From: UBA8437 sp003445035 | Lineage (GTDB): Bacteria > Planctomycetota > Planctomycetia > Planctomycetales > Planctomycetaceae | Direction of reading: 5' to 3' | Length of the DNA stretch: 13,916 nt | Assembly: GCA_937901285.1 (NCBI GenBank) | Contig: CALCHI010000068.1 | Location: 1 to 13,916 of the forward strand | Part shown: one piece after another, positions 6,787-13,665 of the stretch | Position numbering within the stretch: the stretch's first letter is position 1 | Layout: the number at the start of each line of letters is the position of its first letter | Notes under the pieces: model-generated | Told to the model about the DNA's origin: nothing | What the model saw: only the letters and a program-made list of their open reading frames with translations | Databases searched by the model: none | Position numbers and translations under genes: made by a program

Positions 6787-8226
6787 ATGCTGACAATCCA
6801 GGGACATCAGAATCGTATCTGCCAGGGATGGAGTCGTCGCGAGTTGATCCAGGCCGGCGGACTGGGACTTTTCGGCGTCAGCCTGCCACGCGTCCTGGCG
6901 GCTGAAGAGGCCGCCGCGCCGTTTCAGAATGGCCGGGCCAAGCGGGTGATCTTCCTGCTGCTCTTCGGCGGACCGAGCCAACTGGAGACCTTCGACATGA
7001 AGCCCGAGGCCCCGTCGGAAATCCGCGGGCCTTTTCAGCCGATCGCATCGCGGACACCGGGCCTGCGAATCTGCGAGCACCTCTCGCGAACAGCCCGGTT
7101 GTCAGACAAGTTTGCCGTCGTGCGGACCATGAACCACCGGTTCAACGACCACGGCTCGGTGCACTACATCCAGACCGGACACCCGCATCCCAGCCGCTTC
7201 GGACCCCAGCCGGGCGAAACGCCCGTCGGCCCGAAGGAATGGCCCTCGATCGGTTCGGTCGTCAATTACCTCTCGCTGAATCACGATCCGCAACGGCGGA
7301 CGACGATGCCCGACTACACCTACCTCCCCAATCGCCTCGGAGCCCTTCAGGGCATCAACCGTCCCGGTCAATACGGCGGCTGGCTGGGCAGTGCCTACAA
7401 CGCCTTGGCCACTGACATTCGCAAACGCAACAAGACCGACAACCCCTATTTCCGCGACTGCAACGACGAGGAACTCGACTTCCGCATCCGAGGAATCCTC
7501 TCTCACGACGAGGTCCGGATCGATCGACTCGATCGCCGTCGATCTCTGCTCGAACAATTCGAATCACAACGGCGGACACTGGATGACACGGGAGTCATCG
7601 GCCAATACGGCAAGGTGCGTCAACGTGCCATCGCCCTGGCTACCTCACCCCGGATGCAGGCGGCACTGGACATCCGTCGCGAATCGGCCGCGCTGCGAGA
7701 CCGTTACGGTCGACATCTCTTCGGCCAGTCGGTGCTGATGGGGCGGCGGATGCTCGAAGCCGGTTCGAGATTCGTAACGGTGGCATGGGACACCCCCGAC
7801 GGCTACAGCTGGGATTCTCACCGTTCCAGCAACGACCTCAAGAATCACCTGATCCCCGGCTTCGACCAGGCCTATTCCGCCCTGCTGACCGACCTGGACG
7901 ACCGCGGACTGCTCGACGAGACACTGGTGGTTGTCTGCGGAGAGATGGGGCGAACCCCCAAGAAGTACGGCAACTGGGGACGCAGCCACTGGACCTACTG
8001 CTTCCCGGCCCTGATGGCCGGAGCCGGAATCCGGGGCGGTGTCACCTACGGCACCTCCGACAAGCAGGCCGGTTTCCCGATCGACAAACCGGTCAGCCCC
8101 GAACAGATGTCCGCGACGATCTTCCACGCGCTGGGAATCGACCCGCACATGCGGATCAACGATCGCCAGGGGAGACCTGTCGAGTTGGTCCACAATGCCG
8201 ACCCCCTGTTCGACCTGTTCTCCTAG
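6787..8226 (+). CDS. DUF1501 domain-containing protein with Tat-type leader
   Basis: A 479-residue DUF1501 protein, a family abundant in planctomycetes and related to the sulfatase/alkaline phosphatase superfamily; its biochemical role is unknown. The N-terminus has a twin-arginine leader: SRREL (16-20), then a hydrophobic stretch IQAGGLGLFGVSL and a possible cleavage site near VLAAEEAAA (37-44), implying export in folded form. Family blocks visible: KRVIFLLLFGGPSQLETFDM (52-71), EIRGPFQPI (78-86), VVRTMNHRFNDHGSVHY (111-127), MGRRMLEAGSRFVTVAWD (about 319-336), VVVCGEMGRTPKKYGNWGRS and HW (about 379-400). Length is normal. The start at 6787 is chosen because GAGGA lies 7 bases upstream and the leader begins a few residues later. 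In this phylum DUF1501 genes usually sit beside DUF1549/DUF1553 cytochrome-like genes; here those are not adjacent, which is unusual. Confidence 0.93.
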   Translation: MLTIQGHQNRICQGWSRRELIQAGGLGLFGVSLPRVLAAEEAAAPFQNGRAKRVIFLLLFGGPSQLETFDMKPEAPSEIRGPFQPIASRTPGLRICEHLSRTARLSDKFAVVRTMNHRFNDHGSVHYIQTGHPHPSRFGPQPGETPVGPKEWPSIGSVVNYLSLNHDPQRRTTMPDYTYLPNRLGALQGINRPGQYGGWLGSAYNALATDIRKRNKTDNPYFRDCNDEELDFRIRGILSHDEVRIDRLDRRRSLLEQFESQRRTLDDTGVIGQYGKVRQRAIALATSPRMQAALDIRRESAALRDRYGRHLFGQSVLMGRRMLEAGSRFVTVAWDTPDGYSWDSHRSSNDLKNHLIPGFDQAYSALLTDLDDRGLLDETLVVVCGEMGRTPKKYGNWGRSHWTYCFPALMAGAGIRGGVTYGTSDKQAGFPIDKPVSPEQMSATIFHALGIDPHMRINDRQGRPVELVHNADPLFDLFS

Positions 8227-8272
8227 CCGACCACGGCCACATGCCGAAACGGTCATCTGAAGGTCGAAAACG

Positions 8273-8329
8273 GCGTCGCTGACCGCCCTGGCGGTCGCCA
8301 GACGCGGGAATCGCCACCGGCGGCGTTTT
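8273..8329 (+). terminator. Stacked hairpins after the DUF1501 gene (possible terminator)
   Basis: A perfect 7-bp inverted repeat, GACCGCC (8281-8287) and GGCGGTC (8290-8296), is nested inside GCGTC (8273-8277) and GACGC (8301-8305). A second small hairpin, CGCC (8312-8315) with GGCG (8319-8322 or 8322-8325), is followed by TTTT at 8326-8329. The combination resembles a rho-independent terminator. The 2-base loop of the first stem would have to open somewhat in practice. Confidence 0.4.
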
Positions 8330-8364
8330 CCCATGGACTTTGCTTCCCCGTCGTTTTCATGATG

Positions 8365-8393
8365 GAGTCCGCGGGCCCACCCCGATCGGACTC
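8365..8393 (+). promoter_or_regulatory. Hairpin immediately upstream of the first RTX gene
   Basis: GAGTCCG (8365-8371) and CGGACTC (8387-8393) form a 7-bp stem around a 15-base loop that ends 3 bases before the ATG at 8397. It covers the place where a ribosome-binding site would be, and no purine-rich site is visible there. It could gate translation, or be chance in GC-rich DNA. It becomes coding if the TTG at 8340 is the true start. Confidence 0.25.
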
Positions 8394-8396
8394 ACC

Positions 8397-10862
8397 ATGA
8401 CGAACAACCGCAGACACCCACGGCCGTGGCGTGGCAGCGAGCGGCTCGAGGACCGAACCCTGCTGTCGGTCAGTGCCCTGTTCCTCGACGCCACCGGTGA
8501 CCTGTCAATCACCTCGCACGACGATGACACGATCATCGTCCGCGAGAATCCCACGCAGCCGGGCCAGGCGCAGGTACTGGCTGCCGAAGCGGGTCAGACA
8601 CCGGTACCGGTCACCAGCATCGGCTCGGTCGCTGCCGGTTCGATTCGCACGATCACCATCAAGGGCGGTCCCGGCGACAACCACATCGACCTCTCGGCCA
8701 TCACCTCCCAGGTCTTCAACTACGGCGGTGGTGTCGAGATCACCGCTGACGGCCGAGACGGCCACGACACCCTGATCGCCTCGGCCAACCTCGACGACAC
8801 GCTCAAGGGAGGTAATGGCAACGACCGGCTCGATGGGGGCAGCGGGCGAAACCGGCTGGTCGGTGGACACGGCGGGGACACGATCGACGGCAATTCCGGG
8901 GGCGACCGGATCGACGGGGACGATGGGGACGACCTGATCCGCGGCGACCTGGGCAACGACTCGATCGAGGGTGGTGATGGAAACGACACGATCCACGGCG
9001 GTCACGGAGCCGACACCGTCCTGGGTGGCGACGGAGCCGACCTGGTCTACGGGGATTCGGCCGGTACGACCGACAGCGGAGCCGATGACCTCGCCGGGGG
9101 CAACGGGCACGACACCCTGATCGGCGGACCCGCCGACGACACGCTCAACGGGGGATCAGGCAACGACCACCTGGCCGGCGAGTCGGGCAACGACGCGATC
9201 CTGGGTGGAGGAGGCCACGACCGGCTCGAGGGCCACACCGGAAACGATGTGATCAAGGGCCACGACGGAAACGACACGCTCCTGGGAGCCCAAGGAAACG
9301 ATTCGCTCAACGCCGGTGGTGGCAATGACGTCGTCGATGGGCAGTCCGGCCGCGATACGCTCAGCGGGGGATCCGGCGACGACACGCTGGCCGGAGGCGA
9401 CGACGCGGACCGGGTGCTCGGTGGAGCCGGCAACGACCGCATCGACGGAAATGACGGTGACGACACGCTCAACGGGCAGGCCGGAAACGATCACCTGGTC
9501 GACGACGACGGAGACGATCGGCTCTACGGCGGAAGCGGCACCGACACACTCTCCGGCGGGGCTGGAAGCGATACGCTCAACGGCGGAGGTTCCGACGACG
9601 AACTCGCCGCCGGAGACGGCAACGACAAGCTCTACGGCGGCAGCGGCAACGATCGGCTCGATGGAGGATCCGGAGACGACACGCTCAAGGGGCAAAACGG
9701 ACACGACACCGTCCTGGGAGGAGCCGGAGATGACCGGCTGTGGTGGAACCTGGGGGGAGGCAACGACTGGCTGGCCGGGGAAAACGGGTACGACCGGGCC
9801 GAGATCTACGGGAACAGCCAGAACAACCTCTTCACCGTCACCGCCGACGCCGACGGCCGGCTGCAGGTGCTCGAGGCGCCGCACACCGTCACGCTGGCCG
9901 GATCCACCGAAAGACTCGACGTGCGGGGCGGACCCGGGCGGGACACCCTGGTGGCGACGGGACTGGAAGGGGCACCCGTGGCCGAGATCAACCTCAAGGG
10001 CGAGGCCGCCGGAGATACGATCGATGCGACCGCAGCCGGAATCCACGCCACAGCCATGGCACTCAGCGGCGGTGACGGCAACGACCGGATTACCGGCAGC
10101 AGCGGGGCCGAGACTCTCGATGGCGGTTCCGGAGACGATACGCTCACCGCCGGAGACGGAAACGACGTGCTGCGTGGCGGTGACGGCAGCGATCGACTCG
10201 AAGGCGGCGGCGGAGCCGACCGGCTCGATGGACAACAGGGAAACGACCATCTCCAGGGAGGAGCCGGCGACGACAACCTGGTCGGTGGACCCGACAATGA
10301 CACGCTGATGGGCGGGGCCGGAAACGACTCGCTGATGGCCGGCACCGGTGACGATCGACTCAATGGAGCTGGCGGAAACGACCTGCTGGACGGACAGAGT
10401 GGCCAGGATCGGCTCTATGGCGGATCGGGCAACGACCGGCTCGATGGCGGCACCGACAACGATACGCTGGCCGGTAACTCGGGAAACGACACCCTGATCG
10501 GAGGGCACGGCCACGACTGGATCGGCGGTGCCAACGGCAATGACCTGATGTACGGCGGCGATGGACACGACACGATCCTGGGAAACAACGGGCAGGACCG
10601 TATCTCGGCCGGAGACGGACACGATCGAGCCAACGGCGGCAGTGGCAACGATCTGATCGTCGGCGGAGACGGCCGGGATTCCCTCTTTGGAGGCAGCGGG
10701 AACGATGTCGCCATCGGTGGCGATGGAGACGACTACATCAACGGGCAGGGCGGCTCGGCGGACACAATCGCCGGCAACGAGGGAACCGATGTGCTCGTCG
10801 GTGCGAGCGGGGAAATCGATGAACAGTTCAAATTGATCGAGAACTGGATCGACGAAGCCTGA
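8397..10862 (+). CDS. RTX-type calcium-binding repeat protein with LEDRTLLS leader (first of tandem pair)
   Basis: An 821-residue, Gly/Asp/Asn-rich acidic protein with no cysteine that I can see. Order of parts: a basic N-terminus ending in ERLEDRTLLSVSALF (15-29), similar to the LEPR-xLL type motif of planctomycete exported proteins; a beta-rich module (30-121); an RTX block (about 122-460) of GGxGxDxLx nonapeptides; a second beta-rich module with FTVTADADGRLQVL (479-492) and ERLDVRGGPGRDTL (505-518); a second RTX block (558-803); and a tail ending IENWIDEA. RTX nonapeptides are known to wind into a parallel beta-roll that binds Ca2+, usually outside the cell. The ATG at 8397 puts the LEDR motif at residue 17; a TTG at 8340 would add 19 residues. 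No catalytic domain is seen. The same architecture recurs in the next gene. Function unknown; surface or matrix protein is the best inference. Confidence 0.9.
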   Translation: MTNNRRHPRPWRGSERLEDRTLLSVSALFLDATGDLSITSHDDDTIIVRENPTQPGQAQVLAAEAGQTPVPVTSIGSVAAGSIRTITIKGGPGDNHIDLSAITSQVFNYGGGVEITADGRDGHDTLIASANLDDTLKGGNGNDRLDGGSGRNRLVGGHGGDTIDGNSGGDRIDGDDGDDLIRGDLGNDSIEGGDGNDTIHGGHGADTVLGGDGADLVYGDSAGTTDSGADDLAGGNGHDTLIGGPADDTLNGGSGNDHLAGESGNDAILGGGGHDRLEGHTGNDVIKGHDGNDTLLGAQGNDSLNAGGGNDVVDGQSGRDTLSGGSGDDTLAGGDDADRVLGGAGNDRIDGNDGDDTLNGQAGNDHLVDDDGDDRLYGGSGTDTLSGGAGSDTLNGGGSDDELAAGDGNDKLYGGSGNDRLDGGSGDDTLKGQNGHDTVLGGAGDDRLWWNLGGGNDWLAGENGYDRAEIYGNSQNNLFTVTADADGRLQVLEAPHTVTLAGSTERLDVRGGPGRDTLVATGLEGAPVAEINLKGEAAGDTIDATAAGIHATAMALSGGDGNDRITGSSGAETLDGGSGDDTLTAGDGNDVLRGGDGSDRLEGGGGADRLDGQQGNDHLQGGAGDDNLVGGPDNDTLMGGAGNDSLMAGTGDDRLNGAGGNDLLDGQSGQDRLYGGSGNDRLDGGTDNDTLAGNSGNDTLIGGHGHDWIGGANGNDLMYGGDGHDTILGNNGQDRISAGDGHDRANGGSGNDLIVGGDGRDSLFGGSGNDVAIGGDGDDYINGQGGSADTIAGNEGTDVLVGASGEIDEQFKLIENWIDEA
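8760..9776 (+). repeat. RTX nonapeptide block 1 of first RTX protein
   Basis: Roughly 27-base coding repeats (9 residues, GGxGxDxLx) run through this stretch, with interruptions, most clearly the GTTD insertion near residues 221-229. Several units carry His at the third position (GGHGGD, GGHGAD). The DNA is diverged: units are recognisable as protein, not as identical DNA. Confidence 0.85.
10068..10805 (+). repeat. RTX nonapeptide block 2 of first RTX protein
   Basis: A second run of 27-base coding repeats (residues about 558-803), separated from the first by a non-repeat beta-rich module of about 97 residues. Many units use GGA for Gly before AAC Asn, unlike the neighbouring paralogue. Confidence 0.85.
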
Positions 10863-11025
10863 CCCCGTTGACCCATCTTTCCCAGCCCTCCAACTGGTCG
10901 CCTCACGACAACGCGATGCGCGCCGCGGCCTGGAAAATGGGCAATTTGGGTTCTTCTTGCCGCAGATAGGAATTGTCACGAGAAACGTCGTGTATCGAGT
11001 CGATAAGCAGATTAGTCCGATCGCT

Positions 11026-11037
11026 CCGGATATCCGG
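11026..11037. repeat. 12-base perfect palindrome upstream of the second RTX gene
   Basis: CCGGATATCCGG is a perfect palindrome 43 bases before the likely ATG at 11081. An 8-base palindrome, TCTATAGA (11047-11054), lies 9 bases further on. The surrounding gap (10863-11080) is less GC-rich than the genes and is the longest gene-free stretch here, as expected for a promoter region, but I found no convincing -35/-10 pair. An operator is possible; chance is not excluded. Confidence 0.3.
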
Positions 11038-11080
11038 GTGATGCGGTCTATAGAGACGTTTTGGCCCAGGGATGGGAAGC

Positions 11081-13645
11081 ATGATCTTCAACTCGTGGCT
11101 CGATTCACTTCGTCAACGCATTTCCCGAACCATGGTGGGTCGCCCGCGGCGTCGGTCGCAGCAATCTGCCGGAGGGGAACTCGAAAGGCTTGAGGACCGG
11201 ACACTGCTCTCTGTCAGTGCCCTGTTCACCCAGGGCGTGCTGCATGTCAGTGCGACCGATGACAACGGCCCGGATTCGATCGAGGTCGGTGCCGATGGAT
11301 TCGGCAATGTCCGGGTGGAAGCCAACGGTGTACCGGTGACCAGCCTGGGAACGTTGGCGGCCTCGTCGGTAGAGGGAATCAACGTCAACGGTGGTGACGG
11401 CAGCAACACGATAGATCTGTCGGGCGTCTCGACGACGGTCTACAACAATCCCGCGTTGACGATCCACGTTGACGGCGGCAACGGCCACGACACGATCATC
11501 GGCAGTTCGGATGCCGACGATGTTCTCGACGGCGGACACGGCAACGACGTGATCACCGCCGGGGACGGGGCCAACACGATCGTCGGCAACCACGGACACG
11601 ACACGATCGACGGCGGTGACGGCGACGACACGATCGACGGCGGTCACGGCGACGACGTGGTACTCAATGGCGACGGAGCCGACGACATCGACGGCGGCCA
11701 CGGGAACGACGTGATCGAGGGTGGTGACGGCAACGACACGATCGACGGCGGTCACGGCAACGACACGATCTACGGCGACGCGATCGGAACGACCGACGTC
11801 GGCGACGACTCGATCCTGGGCAACCATGGCCACGACACGGTCTACGGCGGTGCCGGCCAGGACACGATCAACGGTAAGGCCGGCAACGACGTGCTGCACG
11901 GCGACAGCGGTTCCGACGTGATCTACGGTGGAGGCGGCCACGACACGATCTACGGCGGCAATTCGGCCGACATCCTGATCGGCAACGGCGGCAAGGACGA
12001 TCTCAGCGGTGGAGCCGACGGTGACTATATCCGCGGCGGTGCCGGCAACGACGTGGTTTCCGGCGACGACGGCCCCGACACGATCACCGGATCCTCGGGC
12101 AACGACCTGCTCGACGGTGGTGACGCCAACGATTCGATCTTCGGCGGCAGTGGCAGGGATACCCTGCTGGGCGGCCGACAGGACGACAGCCTCAAGGGCC
12201 AGGACGGTGACGACGTGATCGAGGGGTCCTACGGCGACGACACGATCCACGGTGGTGGCGGCGACGATGTCATCTCAGGTGACGACGCCGATCCGTTCTC
12301 GATCGCCACAGGCGACGACTTCCTCAACGGCGGCGGCGGCAACGATGTCATTGGTGGCGGTGTCGGCGACGACACGCTCCGCGGCGGCAGCGGCCGTGAC
12401 CTGCTCGACGGCGGGGCGGATACCGACGAACTGCGTGGCCAGGGCGGTATCGACACGCTCCAGGGCGGCAGCGGCAACGACACCCTGATCTGGAAAGTGG
12501 GCGAGGGTTCCGACCAGATGGACGGGGGCGACGCCGACGACACGGTCCAGCTCGAAGGACGTACGAACAAGGACGTCTTCACCGTCGGCCAGGCCAGCGG
12601 CAACATGCGGATCACCAACGGCAGCGACAACGTCGATCTCAACGGCGGCACGGTCGAACGCGTCGAACTCAACGCCGGGTCGGGCAACGACCGGATCGAG
12701 ATCGAGGGGCTGGGCTCGGTCGGTGGAATCGAGCTGAACATCAACGGCGAACACGGCCGGGATTCGATCCTCGCCAGCAACGTCAACATCGGGTCGGTCC
12801 AGCTGATCGTCGACGGCGGAACCGGCGACGACACGATCGTCGGGAGTGCCGGCGACGACCTCCTCTACGGTGGCGACGGCAACGACTCGATCTCCGCGGG
12901 CGCCGGCGACGACGTTCTCGACGGAGGCGACGGTGGAGACTTCCTCTGGGGTGAAGCCGACGAGGACACGCTTCAGGGTGGAAACGGCAGTGACACGATG
13001 CGGGGCGGTCTCGGCGACGACAACCTCGACGGCAACGGCGGCAACGACGAACTGACCGGCAACTCGGGCAACGACACGCTGGTGGGGTCCAACGGCAACG
13101 ACACGCTCAACGGCTCCAAGGGTGACGACCGGCTCGAGGCCGGTAACGGCAGCGATTCGCTCAACGGCGGAACCGGTGACGACCAGTTGGACGGCGGTGC
13201 CGAAGACGACACGTTGATCGGGTTTGACGGAGCTGACAGCATTCTCGGCGGCCAGGGTGACGACTCGATCGACGGCGGTGACGGCAACGACGTTCTCAAC
13301 GGTGACGACGGTCACGACACGATCAACGGCGGACTCGGTGACGATTCGATCGCCGGCGAGGACGGTGACGACAAGATCAACGCCGGGCGGGGTGCCGACA
13401 TCGTCAGTGGCGGCAATGGCAATGACACGCTGCTGGGTGGTGGCGGACGTGACCTGATCGTCGGTGATGGCGGCAACGACTACCTCAACGGACAGGGCGG
13501 CAGCGACACGCTCGCCGGCAACGAGGGCGACGACAACTACGACGACGGAGAACTCGGTGGCGGGCAGATCGACGACGACTTCCTGCCCGACGACTACCCG
13601 TTCGACTTCGAAGACCGCGACAACCTGATCGATCCGGTCATCTAG
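11081..13645 (+). CDS. RTX-type calcium-binding repeat protein with LEDRTLLS leader (second of tandem pair)
   Basis: An 854-residue acidic, Gly/Asp-rich protein, a diverged paralogue of the preceding gene product. The N-terminus MIFNSWLDSLRQRI is followed by an Arg-rich stretch and ERLEDRTLLSVSALF (35-49). Then come a beta-rich module (50-130), RTX block 1 (131-468), a second module with W471, FTVGQASGNMRIT (500-512), ERVELNAGSGNDRI (526-539), RTX block 2 (578-815), and an acidic aromatic tail ending DPVI. An in-frame ATG at 11072 would add three residues; 11081 is preferred because M-x-F-x-S-W-L openings are common among planctomycete proteins with this leader. No cysteine, catalytic domain or classical signal peptide is seen. 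Ca2+ binding in beta-rolls is expected from the family; export is inferred. The gene is followed by a compact terminator and a convergent glycosyltransferase. Confidence 0.9.
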   Translation: MIFNSWLDSLRQRISRTMVGRPRRRSQQSAGGELERLEDRTLLSVSALFTQGVLHVSATDDNGPDSIEVGADGFGNVRVEANGVPVTSLGTLAASSVEGINVNGGDGSNTIDLSGVSTTVYNNPALTIHVDGGNGHDTIIGSSDADDVLDGGHGNDVITAGDGANTIVGNHGHDTIDGGDGDDTIDGGHGDDVVLNGDGADDIDGGHGNDVIEGGDGNDTIDGGHGNDTIYGDAIGTTDVGDDSILGNHGHDTVYGGAGQDTINGKAGNDVLHGDSGSDVIYGGGGHDTIYGGNSADILIGNGGKDDLSGGADGDYIRGGAGNDVVSGDDGPDTITGSSGNDLLDGGDANDSIFGGSGRDTLLGGRQDDSLKGQDGDDVIEGSYGDDTIHGGGGDDVISGDDADPFSIATGDDFLNGGGGNDVIGGGVGDDTLRGGSGRDLLDGGADTDELRGQGGIDTLQGGSGNDTLIWKVGEGSDQMDGGDADDTVQLEGRTNKDVFTVGQASGNMRITNGSDNVDLNGGTVERVELNAGSGNDRIEIEGLGSVGGIELNINGEHGRDSILASNVNIGSVQLIVDGGTGDDTIVGSAGDDLLYGGDGNDSISAGAGDDVLDGGDGGDFLWGEADEDTLQGGNGSDTMRGGLGDDNLDGNGGNDELTGNSGNDTLVGSNGNDTLNGSKGDDRLEAGNGSDSLNGGTGDDQLDGGAEDDTLIGFDGADSILGGQGDDSIDGGDGNDVLNGDDGHDTINGGLGDDSIAGEDGDDKINAGRGADIVSGGNGNDTLLGGGGRDLIVGDGGNDYLNGQGGSDTLAGNEGDDNYDDGELGGGQIDDDFLPDDYPFDFEDRDNLIDPVI
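11471..12484 (+). repeat. RTX nonapeptide block 1 of second RTX protein
   Basis: 27-base coding repeats, most regular near 11600-11770, where ACGATCGACGGCGGT recurs with a 27-base step and alternates GAC and CAC for the third residue (Asp or His). An irregular insertion (DDADPFSIATGDDFL, residues 401-415) interrupts the block. Confidence 0.87.
12812..13525 (+). repeat. RTX nonapeptide block 2 of second RTX protein
   Basis: Second run of 27-base coding repeats (residues about 578-815). It ends in YLNGQGG and LAGNEG, the same closing pattern as in the first RTX protein (YINGQGG, IAGNEG). Glycine-asparagine pairs are mostly GGCAAC here. Confidence 0.87.
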
Positions 13646-13648
13646 CGG

Positions 13649-13665
13649 ACCGGCGACCCGGTTTT
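13649..13665 (+). terminator. Compact rho-independent terminator after the second RTX gene
   Basis: ACCGG (13649-13653), loop CGAC and CCGGT (13658-13662) form a perfect 5-bp stem that runs into TTTT (13662-13665); two G-T pairs could extend it. It starts 4 bases after the RTX stop codon and overlaps the stop codon of the convergent glycosyltransferase gene. Only the plus strand has the T-run, so it would serve the RTX gene. Confidence 0.45.

Noticed and set aside
9156..10979. A 607-codon open frame antisense to the first RTX gene
   Set aside because: The 27-base GC-rich repeats keep several frames open by chance. The translation is a low-complexity Val/Ser/Ala-rich string with no known motif, while the plus strand has clear RTX structure.
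10969..11006. Possible promoter elements (TTGTCA, GGAATT, TATCGA) before the second RTX gene
   Set aside because: Spacing between the candidate boxes is 14 or 22 bases rather than about 17, and no alternative-sigma pattern fits well.
11471..12484. CRISPR-like appearance of the regular short repeats
   Set aside because: The repeats are in-frame 27-base coding units with no unique spacers of constant size, and encode GGxGxDxLx nonapeptides.
11105..13315. Two long antisense open frames (381 and 346 codons) under the second RTX gene
   Set aside because: Same cause: shadow of repeat coding. They show periodic low-complexity VDRVVAV-like strings and no independent start or gene context.
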